Origin: Fomitopsis serialis
Lineage: Eukaryota; Basidiomycota; Agaricomycetes; Polyporales; Fomitopsidaceae
NCBI RefSeq assembly: GCF_022376445.1
Contig: NW_025955442.1
Coordinates: 1 to 27,338, forward strand
Reading direction: 5' to 3'
Length of the DNA stretch: 27,338 bases
The translations under genes were made by a program, and so were the position numbers. Position 1 is the stretch's first letter. Every line of letters starts with the position of its first letter. Shown one piece after another: positions 1-8,739 of the stretch. The notes beneath the pieces were generated by a model, which saw nothing but the letters and a program-made list of their open reading frames with translations, was not told the DNA's origin and ran no database searches.

Positions 1-134
1 TAGGTGCTCACTCCTGAGGACGACGGGGAGCTGGTGACGCTGACGAAGCTCTGTAGCCTGCTGGCGGCGACGCTGGGGAGGGAGGCGATGGGGCGATAGC
101 GGTCGCCTGTGCCGCGGAGGTCTTGGAGAGACAT
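1..134 (-). CDS. N-terminal part of an unrecognised protein, leaving the left edge
   Basis: An ATG at 134-132 in a CCGCC-ATG context, after a pyrimidine-rich leader, opens a frame that stays open to the left edge (44 codons). It begins MSLQDLRGTGDRYRPIASLP and continues with a Ser/Val-rich stretch. Third codon positions are mostly C or G, like the confident genes here. A possible GTGAGC donor starts at about position 11, so exon 1 may end just inside the window. A longer minus frame at 8-304 overlaps this stretch, but it lacks an ATG and is Pro/Ser low-complexity, so I prefer the present frame. No domain can be recognised from so short a piece. Confidence 0.5.
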   Translation of the reverse strand, partial: MSLQDLRGTGDRYRPIASLPSVAASRLQSFVSVTSSPSSSGVST

Positions 135-940
135 GGCGGGGCGGGGATGGCAGGAGGGGGAGGTCGCAGGAGGGACGCAGGCCTGGAGGACGAGCCGTGG
201 CGGGAGAGGGAGAGGGAGGCGTGGGCGGGAAGGGAGAGGATGTGGCTGGGAGGGTCCTCCGGCAAAATCGAAGGAGGCGAGTTGTCGGTGCGGGCGATAG
301 GCACAGCTCCCGGCGGCGTGCAAAAGAACCTGACGTCAGGTCAGTTCACCCGTCCACCCATTCGATGTCGCGCGATCCCCCGACACCTCCCCGTCCTCCG
401 GTCCGTGCGCCCCTCGCTACGAGCGTACCGTCGCGTAAACTCAGCCGCATTGCGACGGAGCGGCCGCGTGCAGCGGGAGACGCACCGATGGGAGCCGAAC
501 TGGGCCCAGCGAGCTTCGCAGGTGGAGCAGAACCAGCATCCCAACTTCGATGTGACGTGTGCTTCCAAACTTGCTCTCTCTTTCCGGAACGAAGATCTGC
601 TGCGCAGATCGGGTACAGGCGCCCGCGATCCTCCGCCTCCCACAGTCTAGACCGCTCGTCCGCCCTGTGTCTGGCCCTTGCAGCCATCGCCCGAACGGCA
701 GCTGCTCGCACACACTGACAGCTTCCAGCCTGCACAAGTATAACACAAACACGAAACTGTCAAATGCACTCGCAGCCGTCGATATACGTTGGCAACAATC
801 TATGCTACACCAGTTCGGAATTGTCTTGAAAACAGAATCTGGTGCCCACCCCAGGAACTGGTGTACCTTCGAGACCCCAGCGGAGAACGCCCTGGCCTCG
901 GCCTCAGGCTTTACTGAGGCAGTGAAGTCAGTTTCAAATG
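135..940. other. Intergenic stretch, no gene supported
   Basis: Several overlapping open frames exist on both strands, but none has a consistent start, fungal-like codon use or splice sites. The right part probably belongs to the 3' flank of the first Cys-peptide gene, and the left part to the 5' leader and promoter of the gene at the left edge. I see no TATA box that can be tied to that gene. Confidence 0.5.
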
Positions 941-959
941 TTTTCCATTCGCGACAGGT

Positions 960-1099
960 CTACAACGCGACAAACTGCCACAGCTGCGACAACTCGACCC
1001 CGCATCATCTCGACGCCGTCGTTCCACCGTGACCATCGGACTGCTTCGTGCTACTTGCGAGATCAACGTCGTTCATCTCTCGTATGGTGAGTCCCATAC
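960..1099 (-). other. Putative 3'-UTR intron of copy 1
   Basis: About 40 nt after the stop codon the minus strand reads CTATAG|GTATGG. At 962-960 it reads GTTGTAG, followed by a block that is also found after copy 2. The same donor-like and acceptor-like pair occurs at matching places in copy 2 (2106-2224). That suggests a spliced 3' UTR of 140 nt here. No transcript evidence is available. Confidence 0.35.
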
Positions 1100-1140
1100 C
1101 TATAGAGCACGCGCGCAGCGAGGATTGCGCCAAGTTCGCT

Positions 1141-1295
1141 TTACTTGCTCTTGGGAGGCTCAGCGCAGCCGCACGCCGGGTAGGTGCAGGAGCCGCCGTT
1201 GGCCTGGACGTTCGCGCAGGTAGCCTTGTCCTGTGGTCCCTTTCAGTGCCTGTTTTTTACACGAACATTCGACGCGTGGAATCACTCACAGACAT
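1141..1295 (-). CDS. 31-residue four-cysteine peptide, tandem copy 1
   Basis: Exon 1 (1295-1290) carries only ATG TCT. A 59-nt intron (1231-1289, GTGAGT...CCACAG) follows, then exon 2 (1230-1141) ending in TAA. The product is 31 residues, begins MSDKATC, and has cysteines at 7, 17, 22 and 24, with a Gly-Gly-Ser before the second and a C-x-C pair. There is no signal peptide or membrane segment, so it should be cytosolic or nuclear. The peptide is identical to that of copy 2, about 1.1 kb away on the same strand. A TATA box lies 93 bp upstream of the ATG. Four cysteines in so short a chain suggest metal binding or a small disulfide or redox fold, but that is inference. Similar small Cys peptides recur in agaricomycete genomes as far as I remember; this was not checked. 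The frame is far below usual ORF cut-offs. Confidence 0.85.
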
Positions 1296-1387
1296 TGCGA
1301 TTTGCGAGAGGTTGTGGGTTGGCGAGGGGTAAGTGGCTTGTGTAGTCGAGGACTGAGTACTGAGGGCTGACCTACGAGTCCTCAGAT

Positions 1388-1395
1388 CTTATATA
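1388..1395 (-). promoter_or_regulatory. TATA box of Cys-peptide gene copy 1
   Basis: On the minus strand the sequence reads TATATAAG, about 93 bp before the ATG. The stretch between them is C/A-rich and looks like a short fungal 5' leader. Confidence 0.6.
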
Positions 1396-2105
1396 CACCA
1401 CGAGAGTCGATGCTACGTTCAGAGATGTACCACGGCATCCTTGTGGAGGTCGTTATGGTCGCAATGCTACTGGCGCACCGTACACCCAATGAGAACGTGA
1501 GGCTTGGTCAATCCGGAAGGAACTCCGTCTGGGGTACACGGGTACGTATCCGTGACATGTACGCCTCCTAGGGTTGGTTCGGAACTTGTCTGCGCAGCAG
1601 AGCCAAGTATGCCGAAGGTGGTATCCCTTCCCGGCTGGTCTTCCTCGTAGTTGGGACGGATCTGGTGAGTCGTTCGAGGTGCACGAGGGCATACCCAGTT
1701 CAAGGCTCGGGGGCAAGTCAGAGCATATCCGCGCCAGGGTGTCTGACCGCCGCGATGATACCCTCGAATGCATGACGAGAAACTGAGTACGGAGCCACGA
1801 CTTGGTCCGCTGAGGTGTGTTCAGGTTCATCTCCGGCTGGCTTGGACCCACATGCTCACGTACACCATGATCATCAGGCACGGCGGCTCCCTACCAACTC
1901 AGTTGGCGCACTGAACGGTTCAGATTGTGTCCCACCAGGCACCATCCACGAACGCGAATCCGGCAGTCGATCTGTTCGAAGGCATCCACTGCAGGCTTCT
2001 CAGCATCTACTCACACGATCGTTTGCCGGTCTCTCGCCGTTCAAACTACGAACAACAACACGGCCAAATTCGTTTCGAAGGATTTCCATTCGAGATGCTA
2101 TGCGT

Positions 2106-2224
2106 CTACAACACGACCTAAAGCCTCCCGGACCCTTGCGGCCCTCCCTCCACCGCAAAGTTGCGCTGTCCACCCGCCTCCGGTTAGTCTCAGTAGGACA
2201 AACACGGAATGCAGGAGAACATAC
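2106..2224 (-). other. Putative 3'-UTR intron of copy 2
   Basis: CTATGG|GTATGT occurs about 31 nt after the stop codon. TTGTAG is reached at 2108-2106, followed by the conserved block CGAATGGAAA. This mirrors the arrangement behind copy 1. The inferred intron is 119 nt. Confidence 0.35.
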
Positions 2225-2254
2225 CCATAGTGCGCATCGACTCGGGCGCAAGGT

Positions 2255-2414
2255 CTACTTGCTCTTCGGAGGCTCGGCGCAGCCGCATGCGGGGTAGGTG
2301 CAGCTGCCGCCGTTGGCCTGGACGTTCGCGCAGGTAGCTTTGTCCTGTCGTCGTTCCGTCAGCTCTCTATTCCGAGTCGTCTCGATACGAACCAGACGCG
2401 GTACTCACAGACAT
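2255..2414 (-). CDS. 31-residue four-cysteine peptide, tandem copy 2
   Basis: The gene has the same architecture as copy 1: exon 1 (2414-2409) is ATG TCT, the intron at 2345-2408 is 64 nt (GTGAGT...GACAG), and exon 2 (2344-2255) ends in TAG. The encoded peptide is identical to copy 1 in all 31 residues. The nucleotides differ at six sense codons plus the stop codon. One difference is a serine switched between TCC and AGC, which needs two base changes. The intron bodies have diverged. A TATA box lies about 60 bp upstream of the ATG. Function is unknown. Strong protein conservation against silent divergence points to purifying selection on both copies. Confidence 0.85.
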
Positions 2415-2472
2415 TGTGTGTGTGAGTGGAGGAGTGTAGGCGAGTACTGGGGATGTAAAGACACTGGGACGT

Positions 2473-2480
2473 CTTTTATA
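2473..2480 (-). promoter_or_regulatory. TATA box of Cys-peptide gene copy 2
   Basis: The minus strand reads TATAAAAG, about 60 bp before the ATG. The leader between them is C/A-rich and ends in a run of CA repeats directly before the ATG. Confidence 0.6.
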
Positions 2481-3073
2481 CCTTCGCAGGGCGGAGAAGG
2501 ACGTCGGCTCTGGAAGGTTGTACGCCTGGGTGTTTTGCTATGTTCAAGCCGTCATTGGACAAGCATCTAACCAATGACTTGAAGCTCATTGGCCGCGTCG
2601 TCCGTTGTTCCCGAGAAGTCGCGGATCTTAGAACATGGACATTGTAGCTCGATGGCGACTAACCAGGATGCTTCCGTTTGTGTGTCGTAAAGACCTCGGG
2701 ATTCATACTGCCAGTGATGTCTTGGCGGCTGGGGTAGTACCGTCTCAGTCAGTCTGCATCCTGTGTCGGTAGATAAATATCCCGAACGCGGTCACCTGAG
2801 TGGTTGACGCGCCACCTCTGCCAGTACTGCAGCTGCGCCCTGGCACAGCATGCGAGTCAATGAACAAGGCCCTATACATAACATATGTGCATGGTTATAT
2901 TCACACTCGAGCTCGCCCACTGGAGACAAACCGGCCTGTGCGGAGTGGCCGCGGGCTTTGCACGATGTCGTGCCACTGGCCAGACCCGAGCCGGCGCTGG
3001 GCGCCTATGATCTAATCACCCACCGTTGATCTTGACACTCACTGTACGACCGACCCAGCTTTGCTTTATTTCC
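2481..3073. other. Intergenic stretch between divergent genes
   Basis: This stretch separates the promoter of Cys-peptide copy 2 (minus) from the phosphotransferase gene (plus). It probably holds both promoters. No coding frame is supported; the short plus frame at 2800-3015 has poor codon use. Confidence 0.5.
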
Positions 3074-3980
3074 ATGGCTGACATTTGGCGCAGCGTGACG
3101 GTACGTTCGCAGGCTTGATATGAGGTCCAGACCTAGAGGCGGTACCCGGAGACACTGAAACTTGACTTTACAGAACGTTCAGCCCGTACCATGGAAGCGT
3201 TGGCTCCTCTTCCTCCTCACGTACCCTCTCCCGGGTACTGAGGTAGCAAGGGGTTTTCGCTTTGGAATCCCATGGGTTGTCAAGATATGCGCTCGTACCA
3301 CCAGCACGGAAGCACATGCCCTTAGATTCCTTGAATCGACGCGTCTCGCTCTCCCGATCCCGCGACTCATCTTCGCGTTCGCAGAATGTGGCGCGACATA
3401 CACAATCATGTCCCGCATCCCCGGAATCTCCTTGAAAGAGGTACGCGAACGGGGACTGCTTTCGCTCGAAGCCGAGACGAACATCCTTACGGAGGTCACA
3501 ACCGTTTTGGACCAGATGCAGACCTTACGCCAGCCTCCCGGCGACGAGGGTAAAGTGATGATGAGCACGTCTGGACACGATTTGCCAGACCCCCGTTACT
3601 TCCACGAAACACGTTCAGGCCCGTTCCCCTCTGCGTTGCAGCTGTGGGTTCACTGCGCAAGCTACGATGACATCGAAGAGTTCAAGCAGGATATACCTCT
3701 TGCAGTCCAAGAGGCCGTGACCGCGGACCCCATCAGATTCGTGCATCCCGATCTTCGGATGTACAATGTCCTCATCCACGACAACCATGTCTCCGCTATC
3801 ATAGACTGGGAAGATAGCGGTTGGCTACCATCGTCGTGGCAGGTGCACACGATGCGCCACATCCGGTTGGGGTGTAGGGGGTTTTGGTCTGAACACTGGC
3901 GGAAGCGGCATCGTTTCACGGACGAAGCTGAAGCGGCTTATGCAGCCTCGATGACATTCCTCACCAAGCTTCCTACCTGA
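3074..3980 (+). CDS. Aminoglycoside phosphotransferase/choline-kinase-like family protein
   Basis: Exon 1 (3074-3100, nine codons) is followed by a 73-nt GT-AG intron (3101-3173) and exon 2 (3174-3980). The protein has 277 residues. The kinase-like fold is marked by a candidate ATP-site Lys46 (VVKICA), Glu55 in the following helix, the catalytic loop HPDLRMYN (His200, Asp202, Asn207) and the metal-binding IDWE (Asp220). The APH family (Pfam PF01636) transfers phosphate from ATP to small molecules, and fungal genomes carry many members with unknown substrates. The usual glycine after the loop histidine is replaced by proline. Without the first exon the frame has only a TTG at 3162, so the spliced start is preferred. 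The substrate cannot be inferred, and no neighbour points to a pathway. Confidence 0.85.
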
Positions 3981-4485
3981 CGGGATCGACCGGCTGTGTG
4001 TTGTATGCTTGGAGCTCGTAGAGTTCGCGCTATTGAGAGCTACATCTATAACGTGGTGCCGAGCGTCCAGGGTGAATGTGTCCAAATCACGAAGTTCATC
4101 CCCACTAATCACCTCCTTATGCCAAACCTTGGCCAAAGTGTGACTGCCACTCAGCCCGTTAGTTCATTCCTCTTCCTTCTGTTCATAGAGACAATCCGGA
4201 GCATCAGTGATGTTCTGATGCTGTGTCCTTACGAGGACCACGCAAAACCACAACGAGTAGGTTTGATTGACTATTCAAGGAAGGTTTTCTCTCCGTTTGA
4301 GGTCACGGTGCGCCGCTGTGCTCAACGTACGTACTACGGGTGCAGGTTTCTCTTCAATGTTCACAGTATAAACACGCGGAGAACATGAGATCATCAAACA
4401 GACCATCGCCGTAGTGTGGCTACGATACACACTAAACGCAGTCACCCGCAGCTACAAACCACACACTGCTTGATCCGCTTGTCAC
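3981..4485. other. Convergent intergenic region
   Basis: This stretch lies between the 3' ends of the phosphotransferase (plus) and the SDR gene (minus), so it should hold both 3' UTRs and polyadenylation sites. I see no gene, repeat or RNA structure in it. Confidence 0.6.
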
Positions 4486-5480
4486 CTAGCTCTGCTTTTC
4501 ATGAACAGCAATCAGGTCCGCAACTGCTTGCGCCGCGAACGTGTCGGCCGCGCTTTCCCCTAGGAGTTGCGCACACCACGCCTGGACCGAATGCATCCAA
4601 TACGGGCAGTATTGTCTCCATCCACAACCCATCCTCGCCACGACGGCCTTCGCATAGCGTTCCGATGTCGGCGTGGCCAACGACGACGGGATGCGCATGG
4701 TACTAGACTGTACCTGCCCCGTGTTCAGGTATGCGAAACGCACACTCGTCTGTGTGTCCCACACACGCTCGTCGGTGTCGAGTCCGCGAGCGAGTGCCTT
4801 CAGGAATGCTTTCGACCCCGCATAGACGGCCAATCGGGCCGGTGACAGCTCCCCTGTTTGGGATCCTATGAATTGGACCAGCACAGGACCGGTTCTCGAG
4901 GTGAGATGCAGTTGGGTAAGAAGGGTGTGGGTGACCATGAGGGGAAAGATCGCGTTGCGATTGATGATGTCCATGAGGTCTGTTTTGCTCAACCCGTTGA
5001 TTCTGACGTGTAAAGTTGGAATTCAGATGTCCAAGCAAACACCAGAAGGAACGGGACGCACTTTTCCCTTGTCAGCGGCGAGCTGCCTACATTGTGGACA
5101 ATGACGGTGATGTTCAAATCCTCGAACGGCGCGAGTATGCGTTCGAAGTCATGATCCGCATCAGAGGCGTCTGCGAAGAAGTATTTCACATCGCGTGCCC
5201 GAGCAGAGCCACGAATCTGGTCCACGACGTTGAGTAACTTCGCTTCGTTACGGCCGTGTAGAATCAGGTTGAAGCCTTGATTGTATAATTCTGCTGCAAT
5301 GGCCTTTCCAATGCCATCAGATGCACCCGTAACGAGAGCGTACGCCGGTGGTCCGTGGAGGTACCGATGCACCGTGCTCGGTCGGAGGAAGTACAGCCAA
5401 ATGAAGCTCAAAAGGCGATACAGTTGCAGGACGAGGGAAACGATGCCCACAACAGCTAGGATTTGGACAACACTGAGCAT
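4486..5480 (-). CDS. Membrane-anchored short-chain dehydrogenase, 17-beta-HSD/3-ketoacyl-CoA reductase type
   Basis: Exon 1 is 5480-5062. A 59-nt intron (5003-5061, GTGCGT...GTCAG) follows, then exon 2 (5002-4486). The protein has 311 residues. Residues 1-32 form a hydrophobic anchor. The cofactor loop TGASDGIG is at 51-58, the NNAG-like motif HNVG at 129-132, and the catalytic set is Ser187, Tyr200 and Lys204 (YAGSK). This order and an N-terminal anchor are typical of ER-membrane SDRs such as the very-long-chain 3-oxoacyl-CoA reductase (KAR) and HSD17B3/12 family. It is therefore likely an NADP(H)-dependent ketone/alcohol oxidoreductase acting on lipids. The first Asn of NNAG is His. It could equally be a paralogue with another lipid or steroid substrate. 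Confidence 0.88.
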
Positions 5481-5545
5481 CGACGGAATGGGGGATTGTG
5501 TGAGACAAAGTGATGCATGCGAAGCTCAACAATATATACGTACGT

Positions 5546-5557
5546 CTATATATATAG
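5546..5557 (-). promoter_or_regulatory. Probable TATA box of the 17-beta-HSD-like SDR gene
   Basis: The minus strand carries an alternating TA run (CTATATATATAG) about 70 bp before the ATG at 5480. Its position fits a TATA element, although simple TA repeats also occur by chance. Confidence 0.45.
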
Positions 5558-5805
5558 CATCCGACGCGGACGACCTACATGAGCGGCCATTTTAGCCGTG
5601 ATTACGACTGATGCGTATTGCTGCATACTTAAGCATTGCGGTAATTCCAGCTGCAGTACTGTATCAATGTATGCTCTTGTGAGTGATAGCAGCGCAACAT
5701 TTCATAGTGTTGTAGACAGGTAGCTGACAGCGAACCTGAATGTCAACCCTTCTCATTACCTGTAACACGCAGCGGAGCGTCCCACGCAGCCTACATCCAA
5801 CATGC
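5558..5805. other. Intergenic stretch between two minus-strand genes
   Basis: This stretch holds the 3' end of the Cue3-like gene and the distal promoter of the SDR gene. No coding frame is supported. Confidence 0.5.
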
Positions 5806-8245
5806 TCAGCTAGGCCCTGCGACCCTCGCCATCTTTTTATCATGCCCCCTCTTCCGGTTATGGTTCGCCCGACTCGCTTTGTTCTTGTCCTTCCACGCCC
5901 TACCCCTTGCCGAGTCGCCCTGTCCACCACTGCTGCCACCTCCTCCACCTCCACCTTCACCACCGCCTCGGCCACCTCCACGGCCGCGTCCCCTCCCACC
6001 GCGCCCGCGTCCCCGTCCGCGCGGGCTTCCTCGGTGCGCCTCGTGTGAGGAGGATGAGGGGAGGGGACGGTTGCCCGTGAACTCGTGTTTGGCGAGGATC
6101 TTGTCTTTGTTGGGCTGTTCCGGCGAGAGATGCATGAGCGAGGTGGTGCGCAGTAAGCGTGAGGAGACACACATTTCGTTCCAGCATGATCTTCCATCCC
6201 TCGATCTGCTCGTCCGTCCAGCCTGCGTACACGTGTTAGATCTATGAGTGAGCAACAGACCACAGTAGCCCGATACCTGTTTGTTCCCTCAGCTCCGTCC
6301 GCGCCTTGCTCCTCCTCGTCTGCCCATCCCTCTCGAACAGTTTCTGGTCCCGGAGGTACGCCAACTCCAGCACCGTACCCGGCCTTCCCTTCCCTCCCTC
6401 CACCTCACCCTCACCCTCATCGCCATCCTCTCCATCCGACGCCGTCCCCTCTGGCTCGCTCTCGTCGCCATCCCGCACCTTCACCCCGCCGCCTTCGACG
6501 TCGTCCAGCTCCTCCTCAAACGCGACGACCTTACCCTTGCCCTTAGCGTTGTTACCTGCAGAGTATCCATATAGGTCCGCGTCGTCTTCCTCATCCTCCT
6601 CGTAGTTGGCCTCCTCCGCACGCCGCATGATGTCCGCCTTCATCTCCGCCACGAAGGAGCGGTCCTGAAGGACGGTCTCTGCCTCGTCCCTGCGCGTGTA
6701 GTGCCAAGCAAGGTCAGCGCAATCAAGGGACCTATTCAGCAGAATGGCGCACCGCTTCTTCCCCACACGCACGCTCTCCATATTTATCTTCTCCTCGTCG
6801 AAGACGTTGCGACGCTCGCGCGTATACGTGAACTCGCCTGGAGCCCTCTCCACCACGGGCATGCTCGGCGCAGCGCCGGCCGCCTCTGCTGCACGCATAG
6901 CGCCGCCCACTTCCTCCTGGCCCGGCGCCGTCCCTTCAAGCAACGCACCCAAGAGTCGTTCCGCGTCCCCTCGGTACGGATAGCTCTCGCTCGACAGCAA
7001 GAACCGCAGGTACGGCGCGGGCAGGTCGGGCAAGATCTCGAGCACCTGTGCGACGGCGGCCTCCAGCGCGCGGTCCACGCGCGGCTCCGCTGCGACCGCT
7101 TTCCCCTTTCCCTTGCCTTTGCCAGTGCCTGCAGCAGAGGGCCCACGTCCGCGCGCGTCGATAGCGGGCGGCGCCCCGGATGAGCGCAAGAGAAGCTTCA
7201 GCGCCCCCGGTCCCGACGAGCCCTCTCCCTGCGATGCATCAAGCGTGCGCAGAGAGGACTCGAGGAGCTCGCTGCGAGGGTCATCCAGGCTCTTCAGCGC
7301 TTCCTTGAGCGTACGCGAGAGGTCGTATGCGTGCTGGTAGTCCGAGACGAGCGGGCGGTCGAGGAAGGCTGTGGTCCCGGCCGGACGGAAAGGCGGGACA
7401 TCGAGCAGACCGAAGATGACCTCGAAGGCGGGGTCAGCGGCTTGTCCTGGCTGGGCAGCGACGTCGGTGAGGAGTGCGCGGATGAGGAGATGGAAGCTGT
7501 CTATGAGGGCGACTTTGGTTTCGAGGAAGAGCCGTTCCCAGTCGTCCAATGGGGCGTCATGCGAAGAGCGTATATTGAGCCCGCCGTAGGAGTGTGCGAT
7601 CGTCCCGAGGCCATTATCATACGCTCGCGCGAGTGCGATCATGAAGTGCTTGTCTTGCGCGAAGAGGCGAGTGAGGTCTGACGGCGCGGAGCGCAGGAGG
7701 GACAAGATGATGTGTGCAGCTTTGCGCAAGCCATATAACCCTTGCGCATTGCCGTCTGCAATAAGAGAAGTGAACGCAGGGATCGCTTCGTCCTTTACCT
7801 GAGACACGAGCGATGAAGTGCCATGAGCGAACGCCGTGGAGAAGAGGCCCCGGAAACGGGTCAGATTGGTTGAACCATAAGCCACGCTCAGATCCAGAAG
7901 CGTTTGCAGGCTAAGAGAACCCGAGGCAGCCATTCGCTCCGAAAGTAAGAAAACGCGTTGTCGTATCGTCTTCTCGACCGGAGACAAGTTCGAGAATACG
8001 TTTTGACCTTGGCTCTGGGATTGTTCCCAGATCAGCGAGTTGAGCACCAGCTGTGCAGCGTCCTTTGCGTAGGTGGCTAGAAATGTCTGAATGGAGGATT
8101 TGTGAGATTGCGCGGCCGGTAAAGCAAGGGTTTGCGCAAGACGAGAAGAGATAGTTTGATAGAGCGTCGCAGCCTGCGAGGGTGATAGGGCAGCCCTCGC
8201 CTTGCTGGATGGGTAGGGTGGGAGGGCCTCCACGGAGAGTGCCAT
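5806..8245 (-). CDS. CUE3: Cue3/ASCC2 homologue, CUE-domain subunit of the ribosome quality control trigger complex
   Basis: Four exons: 8245-6753, 6689-6277, 6222-6173 and 6114-5806. The introns are 63, 54 and 58 nt, and the product has 754 residues. An all-helical N-terminal half (about 1-330) is followed by a CUE domain at about 394-437 (VLEILPDLP...YLRFLL), the conserved RRNVFDEE segment, a helix DRSFVAEMKADIMRRAE, an acidic region, TGWTDEQIEGWKIMLERN, and an RGG/Gly-rich tail (about 681-716) with a basic end. In yeast and mammals Cue3/ASCC2 binds K63-linked ubiquitin and works with the Slh1/ASCC3 helicase to split collided ribosomes. The first intron is in frame and stop-free, so it is easily missed; removing it joins VRVGKK to RDEAETV as in the family. 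The ATG at 8245 is the first in frame. Confidence 0.85.
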
Positions 8246-8739
8246 GATCGTACAGGTGGGGGTGGAGTGAGGCGCAGCTGGTAGCTCGCCCGAAGTTGTG
8301 CGGCAGGAGGTCCGCAAGAGGCTGGTACTGTGGCAGACTGTAAGTTACAGAACTCGGAAAGCTGCAGCCACCGATATTCCCGGCCCGATCCGATCGTCGA
8401 TCACGTCGCGTCGGGATCGGGGACTAGCGTCCGGCGCTCCGTCCACCATGTCTGCTTTGAAGCCTTGATGGGAGTACTGTATTATACAGTAGAAGTACAG
8501 TGCTAAAGTCACCAGTGTCACACTAGTCGCCGTCTGGCTCAGTGGCTGACTTGACCTATATAGATATGTGTTATAATGATAATGCTGCAGTAACATAGGT
8601 ATAGTCACGAACAAATCCGGGTATCAACAAGTCAAGGAGAACGAGACTACTACAAGTTCTATGACAATGGTACAGATCCTCATATCTACTCATGGCGAAC
8701 ACGGACGCAACCTTCACACCCCTATCGTTCCGCGACAAA
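8246..8739. other. Intergenic stretch between two minus-strand genes
   Basis: This stretch holds the promoter of the Cue3-like gene and the 3' flank of the large disordered-protein gene. Apart from one short perfect hairpin, no structure or gene is evident. Confidence 0.55.
8475..8491. repeat. Short perfect inverted repeat
   Basis: TACTGTA and its reverse complement TACAGTA are separated by TTA: a 7-bp stem with a 3-nt loop. It is AT-rich and lies in the 3' flank of the upstream gene. It may be chance, a binding site, or part of a 3' end signal. Confidence 0.35.

Larger units (their letters stand above)
940..2480 (-). repeat. Ancient tandem segmental duplication carrying the two Cys-peptide genes
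   Basis: The two units are about 940-1395 and 2070-2480. Shared landmarks are the TATA box, ATG TCT|GTGAGT, exon 2, a CTATRG|GTATG site after the stop, and a distal block of the form GTYGYGTTGTAGAC...CGAATGGAAA...GAAAC. Spacing between equivalent points is 1.1 kb. Introns and most non-coding sequence have diverged, so the duplication is old. Between the units (about 1400-2070) I see no third copy and no supported gene. Confidence 0.7.

Noticed and set aside
123..718. Plus-strand open frames of 173-175 codons
   Set aside because: They overlap several other frames on both strands, have Arg-rich GC-driven composition, and lie opposite the better supported minus-strand start at 134.
1453..1881. 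Minus-strand 142-codon frame between the two Cys-peptide genes
   Set aside because: Codon use is poor, no splice or promoter signals are evident, and there is no similarity to either duplicated unit.
3162..3173. TTG as start of the phosphotransferase
   Set aside because: It sits inside an intron just before a TTTACAG acceptor; an upstream ATG exon joins in frame.
5879..6247. Plus-strand Pro-rich frame
   Set aside because: It is the exact antisense of the RGG/Gly-rich tail of the Cue3-like gene.
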